Shown piece after piece: positions 38,879-49,327 of a stretch of 57,983 nucleotides of DNA. Source of the stretch: Bacillus pumilus (lineage in GTDB: Bacteria > Bacillota > Bacilli > Bacillales > Bacillaceae). The position numbers were made by a program, and so were the translations under genes. The stretch is from positions 1 to 57,983 of the forward strand of contig MKZN01000019.1 in assembly GCA_001938995.1 (NCBI GenBank). The letters run 5' to 3'. Position 1 is the stretch's first letter. Each line of letters opens with the position of its first letter. The notes beneath the pieces are model-generated. The model made no database searches. It had not been told where the DNA came from and saw only the letters and a list, made by a program, of their open reading frames with translations.

Positions 38879-38921
38879 AAAAGTTCACCTCTAATTTTCT
38901 TTTCCGCTCAACATTATACCA

Positions 38922-39830
38922 TTAACGATCCTTCGCAGCATCGTCTAAAATGTGAAAAAACATATAACGAATAGCGGGCGTGTAAGCAGTCGAATCCTCA
39001 TATGACCAATAGCGCATGCGACTATCATATGTCTGGGCATTCACGAGCGGCATGCCACCTTTATCGTGATCAACGACAATGGTTGTATGATTATACCTTC
39101 CATCACCTTCAAAATCGTAGCAAATGACATCACCAATTTGCAGCTCCTGGACCTCTTTCAGCTTCTTTGCTCTTAAACCCGCCTTTGAATTCGCTAAATA
39201 GTTTTTCATCGAATGAGCCACCGTCCAGCTGTAGCTCCATGTATGTGGACGCACCCACCAGCCAGACCCGCGGTTTGGATATCCCCTTGTTGGCGCATTG
39301 CCTGCTTTTAGGCATTGCGAAATGAAATTGGTACAGTTATCTTCAAAGTTTTTATAGGCTGGATTTCGTTTATTCCAGTACGTCTCCGCATATTGCACGG
39401 CTGCTCGCCGATCATAGTGAAAGGCTCTTCCAAACTGCTCTTCATCCTGGAAGCGCTCATGCTCATGCTCATGTTCTGCCTGTTGCAGTTCATCTTGCAT
39501 CATTCGATCTTTGACAAGCATATTGTTATAAAGAAATGCTTCTCTTTTTTCAACCTGTTCCTCTAAATAAAACGAATCATCTAGATCCTTACATACATAC
39601 GTGAGATGGGCTAGATATTGCACATGCTGAGCACCATCATCCTGAATGGTTGAATGCAAGAGTTTTGCTTTTGCTTTTGCTTTGACAATCTCAACTTGTC
39701 TTCTCACAAAAAGCTCTTTTTTTCGTTCTACTGCTTCCACATCAGACAAAAGCTGCGGCTTTTTGATCACACGACCATTTAACAAATACACCAGCCTGTC
39801 TTCTAACGTTTGTTCTAATAATTGTTTCAC
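38922..39830 (-). CDS. yhbB: YhbB, putative amidase-domain (NlpC/P60-like) protein
   Basis: A 302-residue protein. An N-terminal charged helical half (about 1-140; a His- and Glu-rich run near 120-130) is joined to a C-terminal papain-like amidase_6 domain starting at YDRRAAVQYAETYW. The catalytic Cys is in DNCTNFISQCL and the His is likely in the YNHTTIVVDHD segment. It lacks a signal peptide. Domain relatives cut peptide or amide bonds in cell-wall material. The start is a GTG at 39830. It is followed by trmL. Confidence 0.88.
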   Translation of the reverse strand: MKQLLEQTLEDRLVYLLNGRVIKKPQLLSDVEAVERKKELFVRRQVEIVKAKAKAKLLHSTIQDDGAQHVQYLAHLTYVCKDLDDSFYLEEQVEKREAFLYNNMLVKDRMMQDELQQAEHEHEHERFQDEEQFGRAFHYDRRAAVQYAETYWNKRNPAYKNFEDNCTNFISQCLKAGNAPTRGYPNRGSGWWVRPHTWSYSWTVAHSMKNYLANSKAGLRAKKLKEVQELQIGDVICYDFEGDGRYNHTTIVVDHDKGGMPLVNAQTYDSRMRYWSYEDSTAYTPAIRYMFFHILDDAAKDR

Positions 39831-39893
39831 ACACAGACACCACCAAACTTTTTTAAAATTCTCTGTTTGGTTTATTCTATGTTCATGAGGATG

Positions 39894-41045
39894 TTATTTA
39901 GTATTTAAAGGTGTTTGCAAAAACTGAATTCCTTTTTCCACCTCTTGTTTCACTTCTTCATCACTTTCACGCTCAAGGGCTTTCTCGAGTTCAGAAAGCT
40001 GTTCTCGATCGCCAATCTTTCCAATCGCCCAAGCGGCAGTACCACGAATAACCGGCCTTGGGTCTTTGTGCATCAATTCGATCAAGTCTGGTAAAGCAGA
40101 TGTATCTTTAAAATGAGCGAGTGCTAGAATCGCATTCCGCTGAATAGGCTTTTTCCCCCGCCACGATCCAGAAATATGACCATATTTCTCTTTAAATTCA
40201 CGATTGCTGATCGTGAGTAGCGGCTTTAGTAGCGGCTTTGCAATCTCAGGATCGGGCTCCATTTCAGGGTGAAGATGAAAGTCCTTTCCTTTGTTGATTG
40301 GACATACCGTTTGGCAAGTGTCACAGCCATACAATCGATTCCCAATTTTCGAACGAAATTCGTCAGGTAAAAAACCCTTTGTTTGCGTTAAAAATGAGAT
40401 GCACCTTTGAGAATTCAGCTGTCCTGGATTCACAAGAGCACCTGTTGGACATGAATCCACACATTTATTACATGTCCCGCACTGATCTTCAATTTTCTCA
40501 TCAGGTTCAAATGGGACATTCGTGATCATTTCAGCCAAGTACACATACGAACCAAACTCAGGGGTGATAATCATACAGTTCTTGGCACTAAAACCAATAC
40601 CAGCACGCTCTGCAACAGCACGATCGGATAGCTCTCCTGTATCGACCATCGATTTTGTTCGTATATCTTCATGCTTGCTTCGCAAAAATTCCTCAAGCAT
40701 GTCGAGCTTTTTCTTCAGTACAACATGATAATCCGTTCCCCATGAAGCTCTACAAAAGATACCTCTTCTCGCATCTTTTGTACTTCGAGGCGCACCTTTC
40801 ATTTTGGAAGGATAAGCGAGCGCTATCGCAACAATTGATTTAGCCTTTGGAAGCAGCAAAGCAGGGTTTGTTCTTTTTTCGATATCTGGCTCTTCAAAGC
40901 CCGACAAATACCCTAACGATTCATGTAAGATGAGGCGATCTTTTAATGAATCAAATGTATCAGCACTTGCAAACCGAATTTTATCGACACCAATTTCTTT
41001 CGCATATTGAATCAATTCTTCTTTTAATTCTCCAACATGAATCAC
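39894..41045 (-). CDS. queG: Epoxyqueuosine reductase QueG
   Basis: A 383-residue cobalamin- and Fe-S-dependent enzyme performing the last step of queuosine synthesis in tRNAs with GUN anticodons. A B12-binding N-terminal part contains WGTDYHVVLKKKLD. Two [4Fe-4S] clusters are coordinated by CGTCNKCVDSCP and CDTCQTVCPINKG. A HEAT-like repeat tail (about 300-375) binds tRNA. The start is a GTG at 41045 with AGGAGGTTTGCAAG upstream. Corresponds to B. subtilis YhbA (386 aa). Confidence 0.96.
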   Translation of the reverse strand: MIHVGELKEELIQYAKEIGVDKIRFASADTFDSLKDRLILHESLGYLSGFEEPDIEKRTNPALLLPKAKSIVAIALAYPSKMKGAPRSTKDARRGIFCRASWGTDYHVVLKKKLDMLEEFLRSKHEDIRTKSMVDTGELSDRAVAERAGIGFSAKNCMIITPEFGSYVYLAEMITNVPFEPDEKIEDQCGTCNKCVDSCPTGALVNPGQLNSQRCISFLTQTKGFLPDEFRSKIGNRLYGCDTCQTVCPINKGKDFHLHPEMEPDPEIAKPLLKPLLTISNREFKEKYGHISGSWRGKKPIQRNAILALAHFKDTSALPDLIELMHKDPRPVIRGTAAWAIGKIGDREQLSELEKALERESDEEVKQEVEKGIQFLQTPLNTK

Positions 41046-41125
41046 CTTGCAAACCTCCTTTCTTTGTTTCTTCTGTTGTTTTCAGTATAATACGAGTGTA
41101 TCATGACCGATTGGAGTGAGTCACT

Positions 41126-41722
41126 GTGAAGATACAAATGGAAATATCTCATCGTCAACACCCATCTATCCACATTGGACAGATTGAATATTCACATATT
41201 GAAGTCGGCGAATCGCCGCAAATGTTAAAAGGCCGATTACGCCTGTTTCAAGAATCTTTGTTTTTTGATTACGAAGATCAAGCATTAGAAAAGGAACCAG
41301 CGATCAAAGAATGGACTGATCTATTAGAAAACGTTCCCTTTCTTCCACTTCTTACTGGAATTCAAAAGGAACAATTCATTGATTCGACCAATTCCGTACA
41401 GGACTTATCGACATTTTTCTCTTTAAAATATTTCTTGCCCATCCTCACATTGGATGCAGATTGTCTAAAGTCGCCACTTTTCCTAAAACGAACGGATTCT
41501 GGACATGCGGAATGGCGTGACGAATCAGGACTGAATGGTTTATTTTCTCAAGCTGGAAAAGCACACATTTCTCAAGACACCAAAAACATCCTTCAATTAG
41601 TTCTATTCCCACCATCTATTTCCCGGGAAAAGAGTGAAGCTCTTTTACAATCCTTGACGAAGATGTTTGTACAAATACATGGTGGCGAGAGCAAATTTGA
41701 ACTTATTGAAAAAGCACTGTAA
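41126..41722 (+). CDS. Conserved hypothetical protein next to queG
   Basis: A 198-residue soluble, mildly acidic protein with no recognisable domain or membrane segment. It begins at GTG 7 nt after GGAGTGAG and ends at a hairpin terminator (stem AGCACTGT/ACAGTGCTTTTTTT). It is divergent from queG, sharing an 80-bp promoter region with it. Codon use is like that of its neighbours. No function can be proposed. Confidence 0.75.
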   Translation: MKIQMEISHRQHPSIHIGQIEYSHIEVGESPQMLKGRLRLFQESLFFDYEDQALEKEPAIKEWTDLLENVPFLPLLTGIQKEQFIDSTNSVQDLSTFFSLKYFLPILTLDADCLKSPLFLKRTDSGHAEWRDESGLNGLFSQAGKAHISQDTKNILQLVLFPPSISREKSEALLQSLTKMFVQIHGGESKFELIEKAL

Positions 41723-41739
41723 TATGACAGTGCTTTTTT
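41711..41739 (+). terminator. Terminator of the hypothetical gene next to queG
   Basis: The inverted repeat AAAGCACTGT/ACAGTGCTTTTTTT overlaps the end of the coding sequence. Confidence 0.8.
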
Positions 41740-41821
41740 TACATTATACTGACATAATAAAAAACGCAACACTTCGTTTATCTAAGAAACGAAATACTGC
41801 GTTATAAACAAAATTATGTAT

Positions 41822-41895
41822 TGGAGCGGGTGATGAGAATCGAACTCACGACATCAGCTTGGAAGGCTGAGGTTTTACCACTAAACTACACCCGC
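41822..41895 (-). tRNA. tRNA-Gly(UCC)
   Basis: The 74-nt cloverleaf on the minus strand begins GCGGGTG and ends with an encoded CCA. The anticodon loop reads CTTCCAA, giving UCC. It marks the left edge of the variable region; in B. subtilis a tRNA-Gly also lies close to yhbA. Confidence 0.97.
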
Positions 41896-42022
41896 ATCAA
41901 TATTTTAAAGACAACGTCATCGCGTTGACTTTTATAATGTTACAACTTTCTTAACAATTCGTCAAGAGAATATGATGATTTTTCGTCAAAAAACTTCATA
42001 TTCTCCCTGTATATTACGATAG

Positions 42023-42703
42023 TTATTTATTTAATTGAACATACAACAAATAGGCATGCTTCACATTCTTTAACGTCTTTTCAGGATTCTTTTCAAAACC
42101 TGTTAAACCAGGAGTTGTTGTTTTCGGACCAGATGTGATGGTAATATAAATTAACTTTTTCTCTCCAGGAGTGATGTGTAAAGGTTCTTCTCGCATAATC
42201 GAGATGCTTCCGCCCACATCCTGTTTGAAATCCACGCTAGTCGAAAGCTTTGTTAGTTCGCTTTTTTCTTTATCCACCCACAAGGTATACGTTGCTTTTA
42301 ACAAATGATCTATTTCATCATCTATTTGGTAGATAAAATTCACTCTCTTATCAACACCATTTTGATGAAGTTGAATAGTTGCATCTTTTGTATCATCTTT
42401 CAGTAGTTGTCCATCCTTGTAATGCATTCCGATTAAGGAAACGCTTTTATAACTAGCTTTAAGTCCCTTCACGGTCATCGCTTTAAATGACTCATCTGTT
42501 AATGCTTCCAATAGACTTTTTTCATTTGCTGTTAGTTTCATGGGTTCAACAGTTATTTTGTCTTGAGATACTGTTTTCTTATCTTTCTCTGTTGCAGGTT
42601 TTTCTGTTACTGTATTCGCTGTTTTCTCTGTATTTTCTGTTTGTCCACCGCATCCCGCTAGTAGAAATGATGCGAATAAAAGTATGCTACATTTCTTAAT
42701 CAT
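42023..42703 (-). CDS. Putative lipoprotein of unknown function
   Basis: A 226-residue protein with a lipoprotein signal peptide ending LLAGCGG (mature Cys at about 18). A Thr-, Lys- and Glu-rich linker (about 22-50) precedes a single beta-rich domain (YKSVSLIGMHYKDGQL and RVNFIYQIDDEIDHLLKATYTLWVDKE are visible). No catalytic motif and no family recognised. It precedes nothing on its strand and lies after the peptide-export operon, separated by a gap of 76 bp. Whether it belongs to that system is unclear. Confidence 0.78.
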   Translation of the reverse strand: MIKKCSILLFASFLLAGCGGQTENTEKTANTVTEKPATEKDKKTVSQDKITVEPMKLTANEKSLLEALTDESFKAMTVKGLKASYKSVSLIGMHYKDGQLLKDDTKDATIQLHQNGVDKRVNFIYQIDDEIDHLLKATYTLWVDKEKSELTKLSTSVDFKQDVGGSISIMREEPLHITPGEKKLIYITITSGPKTTTPGLTGFEKNPEKTLKNVKHAYLLYVQLNK

Positions 42704-42779
42704 ATGAATCCCCTTTTATATTTTTCTTTATCATACTAAAATTTGGTTTATTCTACAAAAAAAGATTAGGAGAATTCTC

Positions 42780-43061
42780 CTAATCCTTTCTTTTCTTCTG
42801 TTTCATTGTCGACAATAGTGCCACAATCACAAATGCGGCGACAAAAATGGCCACCATGTAGATGAAAAAATTTGGTTTGATCTGAAAGGTAAACGCTGAT
42901 GAGCCTTCCATCTCAAAGGAAAGACTGTTAAACAGTAATTCATGATTCGTTTTCGATTGAAACAGGTGATAAAACAATACACCTATGGTCAACATCGGAA
43001 AGCCTAAAAATCCAAGAAAACCACCAACAATCGCGCCTTGTTTCATTGCTTGAACATTCAT
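42780..43061 (-). CDS. Small two-helix membrane protein, last gene of the peptide operon (possible immunity)
   Basis: A 93-residue membrane protein with a hydrophobic hairpin: helix 1 about 9-32, a polar loop, helix 2 about 66-85, and a basic tail KQKKRKD. Its ATG overlaps the stop of the protease gene (ATGA), so the two are translationally coupled. Small two-TM proteins at the end of bacteriocin-like operons often give self-protection, which is an inference from position and topology only. No family recognised. Confidence 0.72.
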   Translation of the reverse strand: MNVQAMKQGAIVGGFLGFLGFPMLTIGVLFYHLFQSKTNHELLFNSLSFEMEGSSAFTFQIKPNFFIYMVAIFVAAFVIVALLSTMKQKKRKD

Positions 43062-43963
43062 GATCGTTGTCCTCCCATTCCACCAAGCAACAGTTGCTTC
43101 ATAATAGACTTACCATCTCCCATAAACGGAAGAAGATAGAGCAATTGAATAAAATACGTCACTGAAAAAATGAAAAAACCTGTCGTAATTGGGTTTTCTT
43201 TCAGAGTTAATACAGTCACAATGATTCCCACCGCACCAATCATCCCTGGCAGGAGCGGACCAAGAAGCGTAATCCACACTTGCTTTTTCTGAAATGGATC
43301 TAATACAGGCCTGACAAACTTCACGGACATCATATCGCTCGCAAAGAATCCTTGAGGACCATCCCGTCCGGCAAACTTCCGGTGTGCGTACCCATGTGCA
43401 GCCTCATGCAAGGCAGTCCCGGTAATTAATCCAACATAGATAACGGAAAAATAAATCGCAATGGCTGCAATCGATGAATCAGGAACGATTAAAAAGGCAA
43501 TCCCCGCCATTACCATAAACAGCAGCCAGAAAAAGATAATTTTGCGTGTCACCATGTACAAGGCCGTCCTCAATATGGAAAAGAAAGAATGCCCCGTACA
43601 ATCAAACCGCTCCTTCATCTTCACTTGATACTGCTTGAAAAATTGACAACACGCTGTGACAATTCGATAAGGCGATTGATAATGAATAGAAAGCAAATGA
43701 TGTTGATTCAGTCCCACCATCAACTGATAAAAATCACGAGCAATCACAGATTCATCCACCTGAAACAAGTCAGCGAGCTCTGCTGTAATATTCGCTTCTG
43801 TCCTTTTTCCATCCACTTTTGTTAACATATGATATGCACTCTCATTAATCGGGAGTGTGCTTCCATACTGTGTATCAGTCAAATGCCTCTTTTGTAAGGT
43901 CACATAAGGTGCAAGAGCCGGTACTCGCTCGATCTTTAGCTTACTGTTAAGAAGTTGAATCAT
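43058..43963 (-). CDS. PqqD-domain M50 membrane metalloprotease
   Basis: A 301-residue protein. Residues about 1-95 resemble a PqqD-like/RRE peptide-binding domain (INESAYHMLTKVDGKRT, then ITAELADLFQVDESVIARDFYQLM). The membrane part (about 135-290) has five to six helices with the M50 (site-2 protease) zinc motif HEAAH at 186-190 and the third ligand Asp283 in LLPFMGDGKS. It resembles the peptide zinc metalloprotease class of B. subtilis YydH. It likely recognises the precursor leader through the RRE and cuts it in the membrane. The frame opens at 44017, but ATG 43963 has GGAGG and overlaps the permease stop by 17 bp. Confidence 0.82.
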   Translation of the reverse strand: MIQLLNSKLKIERVPALAPYVTLQKRHLTDTQYGSTLPINESAYHMLTKVDGKRTEANITAELADLFQVDESVIARDFYQLMVGLNQHHLLSIHYQSPYRIVTACCQFFKQYQVKMKERFDCTGHSFFSILRTALYMVTRKIIFFWLLFMVMAGIAFLIVPDSSIAAIAIYFSVIYVGLITGTALHEAAHGYAHRKFAGRDGPQGFFASDMMSVKFVRPVLDPFQKKQVWITLLGPLLPGMIGAVGIIVTVLTLKENPITTGFFIFSVTYFIQLLYLLPFMGDGKSIMKQLLLGGMGGQRS

Positions 43964-45413
43964 GTGAATACCTCCATGAAAAACCTTTGTATATGGCAAA
44001 GATGAGAAGACCCTCAAATACTGCTACAAGAAGCCACTGAAGCGTTTGACTTGACTCTCCTATGACATAGTTCCCGATAAAAACAATGGGAATCATCATC
44101 AAAATAAGTGCACCAAACGAAAAAATACCCGTATACGGATTATTTCGATCAAGTGGAAGTAAAATACCCACCACGTAAAATAGTGCGGTTGCATTACATA
44201 AAACAGCAGCACCAATCAATACGTTCCAAATCTGATCAGGGACTGTCAGAGTCATGAGCATAAACAATGCAATTTGCATAACCCCAACGAGCAAAAGCCC
44301 TAAGAACTTATAAAGCGCCACTTCCCATGACCTGATCCCAAATGTTTTATACATCCCTAACATTCGTTTATCATTGCCAAACGAATTAAAAGCTGTTAAT
44401 CCAGCCAAAGCACATAAGACAAAGAATGCTTCTCCTTCAAAGCTGAAGGCAAACTGATAGCGAACAAATAAAATCACAATGAGGAGAATGAGAAAGTTTA
44501 AAATATTTTCTTCATTTCGGACCTGTGATTTGATTTCCTTTACGATAAGTGACCACTTTTTTGAAGAAGTAAACGGCAGTCTGTTTAAAAAGGTTAGTGC
44601 TTTCTTCTCTGCCATAATCGGCATCAGAGCAAGAGAAAGAAAAGCGCCACACGCAGATAATAGGATGAACAGAATCAAGATAACGTAATTGACCCCTTGA
44701 GGAGACATCCCTTGTACCGCTAGAAAAAATGGTACTGTGAAATACATCAGATGATAATCGAACTGTACATATGATTGCTGAATCTGGCTGATGTCAAAAT
44801 GAGTCATCCCGTATGACACAACTAATGCCAATAAAACAAATATCGCTGCAAATTTCTGCAACGGTAACTTTAATTTTAGAACGAGTAAATAAGTGATATT
44901 GTAGATGAGCTGCAATAGTGTTAAAACAAACAGAGATTGCAAAAGCACCATAAAAAAGAAAGCAAGAATAAAGGAAATCCCGATCCCTTGGGCAATAAAA
45001 TTAGGCAAAAGCAAAATGCCGATAAAGAAGAGGACAAGCCCTGTCACCACTATCACCATTGGAATGAAGTATCCTAGACTTTTCTGAAAGGTAGAAAGCG
45101 GAAACCAACTGAGTTGCATTGAAAACCGATCCTGTTCAGGTGTTCTGACCTTGATCAACACAAATAACAAGCTTGTGAAAATGGTTGCATTGATGGCCAT
45201 AGACACAACCAATAATCCAAGTGAACGTTCATCCCCATTTAAGAAAGCCTTCATAAACACGCCTGTGAAACTGTATCCGATGATGGCTCCCATTGTGACT
45301 GCAAACAAAAAGAATAAGACCACAATGATTCGCTTCGTTTGAGTATCAAAGAGCTTATACATCTCCTGCTGCCACATTTTAAGCATCATTTTAGTAATGA
45401 TTAATGATTTCAT
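43947..45413 (-). CDS. Large ABC transporter permease of the peptide operon
   Basis: A 488-residue integral membrane protein with about twelve hydrophobic helices and no large soluble domain. It resembles the permease halves of two-component ABC-2-type exporters such as those in antimicrobial-peptide loci. It overlaps the ATPase gene stop by 23 bp and the next gene by 17 bp, so the operon is tightly coupled. The ATG at 45413 follows AGGGGTG at suitable spacing; a GTG seven codons upstream is the alternative. Exports the processed peptide, or protects against it (inference). Confidence 0.82.
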   Translation of the reverse strand: MKSLIITKMMLKMWQQEMYKLFDTQTKRIIVVLFFLFAVTMGAIIGYSFTGVFMKAFLNGDERSLGLLVVSMAINATIFTSLLFVLIKVRTPEQDRFSMQLSWFPLSTFQKSLGYFIPMVIVVTGLVLFFIGILLLPNFIAQGIGISFILAFFFMVLLQSLFVLTLLQLIYNITYLLVLKLKLPLQKFAAIFVLLALVVSYGMTHFDISQIQQSYVQFDYHLMYFTVPFFLAVQGMSPQGVNYVILILFILLSACGAFLSLALMPIMAEKKALTFLNRLPFTSSKKWSLIVKEIKSQVRNEENILNFLILLIVILFVRYQFAFSFEGEAFFVLCALAGLTAFNSFGNDKRMLGMYKTFGIRSWEVALYKFLGLLLVGVMQIALFMLMTLTVPDQIWNVLIGAAVLCNATALFYVVGILLPLDRNNPYTGIFSFGALILMMIPIVFIGNYVIGESSQTLQWLLVAVFEGLLIFAIYKGFSWRYSHDSTS

Positions 45414-46137
45414 CAAAATGCGCACCCCTATCACTTAACATTGAAGCTTTCAGAAACACCTGTTCCAGTGTGCTTGATTGATACTTATCCTTTAAGGCTG
45501 AAACCGTTCCTTCATCCATTTTGTTTCCTTTAGAAATAATGGCGATTTTGTGGCACAGCTCTTCCGCTGACAGCATATCATGCGTTGAAAGCAAGATCGC
45601 ACCATGGTGCTCGGCATAACGCTTCATGAGTTTCTTTGTGTTTATAACCGCTTCAATATCAAGTCCCCTAAAGGGCTCATCCATGATCACCAATTGACTT
45701 TCTAGCATAAAGGCGGCAATCAGCTGTGTCTTTTTTTTCATTCCATGTGAATAGGTTTCAATAGGTCTTGACAAAGCCGAGTCCATATCAAACAATTCAA
45801 TTAGTTGATTTCTTCTATGATTTGTTTTACATTCATACATAGAAGAAACAAAATCTAAATATTCATCACCAGTCAGTGCTTCAGGGAGCAGCAGGTCATC
45901 TGGAACATAGGCTACTTGTTTTTTAAAAGATGGATCATCATTTGTGACACCCTGCAAGTGAATCATCCCTTCTGTATGCTTAATAATGCCGAGTATACAG
46001 TTAATCATCGTTGTTTTACCAGATCCATTCGGACCCGCAACAGCAACGATTTGATGAGGGGTAATATTTAAATGAAAATCATTGACAGCAGTCACATTAT
46101 TTTTATACGTCTTGGTTAAACTCTCGATCGTAAACAT
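45391..46137 (-). CDS. ABC transporter ATPase of the peptide operon
   Basis: A 248-residue ABC ATPase. Walker A is GPNGSGKTT (about 36-44), the ABC signature is the degenerate YSHGMKKKTQL, Walker B is LVIMDEPFRGLD, and the H-loop is STHDML. Energises the downstream permease. The start at 46137 has GGAGG five bases upstream. It is separated from the precursor gene by a stable hairpin at 46172-46209 that could let the precursor be made in excess over the transporter. Confidence 0.93.
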   Translation of the reverse strand: MFTIESLTKTYKNNVTAVNDFHLNITPHQIVAVAGPNGSGKTTMINCILGIIKHTEGMIHLQGVTNDDPSFKKQVAYVPDDLLLPEALTGDEYLDFVSSMYECKTNHRRNQLIELFDMDSALSRPIETYSHGMKKKTQLIAAFMLESQLVIMDEPFRGLDIEAVINTKKLMKRYAEHHGAILLSTHDMLSAEELCHKIAIISKGNKMDEGTVSALKDKYQSSTLEQVFLKASMLSDRGAHFDEIINHY

Positions 46138-46165
46138 ATAACCTCCAAGTGTCTGCATATTCTTT

Positions 46166-46209
46166 AAAAACAGATCGGGCTAAACCGCCCGCCACAGACG
46201 GTTTAGCCC
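46166..46209 (-). promoter_or_regulatory. Attenuator-like hairpin between precursor and transporter genes
   Basis: A perfect 11-bp stem, GGGCTAAACCG/CGGTTTAGCCC, with an 11-nt loop is followed six bases later on the minus strand by TTTTT. The gap between stem and T-run suggests partial termination or an mRNA-stabilising structure rather than a full stop. Confidence 0.75.
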
Positions 46210-46252
46210 TGGTGTCATATCTTAGAAGTAAAAAGATGAATCCTAAGTATAG

Positions 46253-46465
46253 CTACTTACATTCAATTTTGACTTTTAAGCCACTTTCCCACTGAACGGC
46301 TCCTGTAAAGCTACCTTTGCCGTTTGCTAAACACCAAACTGCTGCTCCTAGTACTACTGTTGCTCCCAATCCTAAAAGGACTGCAATAAATACTAAGAAC
46401 CAAGCTTGGTCCATAATAGCAGGCTCCATAGTGGAATAGTCAACTTGCGGCGCTGCATAAGTCAT
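46253..46465 (-). CDS. Hydrophobic precursor peptide (putative bacteriocin or signal)
   Basis: A 70-residue peptide starting MTYAAPQVDYSTMEPAIM. The first 20 residues look like a leader with a Y3-A-A-P6-Q-V8 motif. Residues 22-47 form one glycine-containing transmembrane segment (LLGLGATVVLGAAVWC), followed by an amphipathic tail with Gly50-region GKGSFTGAVQW and ending CK. There are two cysteines, C45 and C69. The Shine-Dalgarno GGGAGGTGA before the ATG is nearly perfect; the GTG three codons upstream lies inside it. It has its own promoter (46496-46523). No known family recognised. The neighbours argue for a processed, exported peptide. Confidence 0.75.
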   Translation of the reverse strand: MTYAAPQVDYSTMEPAIMDQAWFLVFIAVLLGLGATVVLGAAVWCLANGKGSFTGAVQWESGLKVKIECK

Positions 46466-46495
46466 ACTTTTCACCTCCCAGCTTATGATGATCGT

Positions 46496-46523
46496 ATCAT
46501 AGCGACCTCATTCCAAACATCAA
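46496..46523 (-). promoter_or_regulatory. Promoter of the precursor-peptide operon
   Basis: The minus strand has -35 TTGATG (46518-46523), a 16-bp spacer and -10 TATGAT (46496-46501), about 30 bp upstream of the precursor start. Fits sigma-A. Confidence 0.65.
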
Positions 46524-48567
<2,044 letters not shown>

Positions 48568-48571
48568 ATAG

Positions 48572-48598
48572 AAAAAGCACACAATTGTGTGCTTTTTT
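48572..48598. terminator. Bidirectional terminator between the sulfhydrylase and signal peptidase genes
   Basis: AAAAAGCACACAA/TTGTGTGCTTTTTT is a near-perfect palindrome between convergent genes. Confidence 0.88.
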
Positions 48599-48606
48599 AT
48601 GTTTAG

Positions 48607-49173
48607 TTACTGATTTAATAATCGAATCTTTTTGATTGGATAAAATACAAAGGATGTTGTTCCTTGGATATCACTCTTTGTAAAAAGACCTAAGCCATTG
48701 CGGCTGTCCATGGATTTCTGACGATTGTCACCCATGACAAAGTACTTTTCTTTTGGGACTGTGAGAGGTCCAAAATCGGGTGTCAGCAAAGTGCCATCTG
48801 CAGCTGCTTCCTTTTTGTTAGAAGCTAAATAAGGCTCAGCGACCTTTTGACCATTCACATAAAGCTGGTCATTTTTCATTTCGATTTGATCACCCGGTAA
48901 TCCAATCAATCGTTTCACGTAGTGAGTGCTTCGGTCTTCCCCATCAAGTACAATGATCTGTCCTCGTTCAAAATCACCAAAGTAATCGACCGTTTTATTC
49001 ACAAACACTCGCTCTGCATCGTGCAATGTCGGATCCATGGAAGATCCTTTTACAATGTACGGTGCAAATAAAAAGTTACGAATGATAAATACAGCAATGA
49101 ATGCAATTAAGATGGCTTTGATCCAGCCCCATAATTCTGATTTCTTTTTTTGTGTGTTCGTATTGGTTGTCAT
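48607..49173 (-). CDS. Type I signal peptidase
   Basis: A 188-residue membrane protease removing signal peptides from exported proteins. One N-terminal helix (about 16-34) precedes the catalytic domain. Ser is in box B (VKGSSMDPTLHD, about 42-46), Lys in box D (YVKRLIGLPGDQIEM, about 83), and box E is FVMGDNRQKSMDSR. It belongs to the SipS/SipT group; which paralogue cannot be decided from sequence here. AGGAGG precedes the ATG. Alone on its strand between a terminator and the ltaS-type gene. Confidence 0.94.
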   Translation of the reverse strand: MTTNTNTQKKKSELWGWIKAILIAFIAVFIIRNFLFAPYIVKGSSMDPTLHDAERVFVNKTVDYFGDFERGQIIVLDGEDRSTHYVKRLIGLPGDQIEMKNDQLYVNGQKVAEPYLASNKKEAAADGTLLTPDFGPLTVPKEKYFVMGDNRQKSMDSRNGLGLFTKSDIQGTTSFVFYPIKKIRLLNQ

Positions 49174-49290
49174 AAGCTCCTCCTGAAATCCCCTAGGACG
49201 AAATGAGTGTGGCAGCTGCCCGCTGTCGTAAAGCTTGTTTCACCCTAAATATAAACATATTCTGTCAACAAATCAAGCTGTTAGAGATAA

Positions 49291-49319
49291 AAAGGCAAGC
49301 ACCTTTCTGTGCTTGCCCC
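49291..49319 (-). terminator. Terminator downstream of the LtaS-family gene
   Basis: The stem GGCAAGCAC/GTGCTTGCC with a 6-nt loop is followed by TTTTT on the minus strand, just past the stop at 49328. Confidence 0.85.
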
Positions 49320-49327
49320 GAACTTAG

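Noticed and set aside
42023..42703. Lipoprotein as the sixth gene of the peptide operon
   Set aside because: It is on the same strand and close by, but it lies after a T-rich gap that looks like a transcript end, has its own Shine-Dalgarno, and no motif links it to peptide immunity. Left as undecided.
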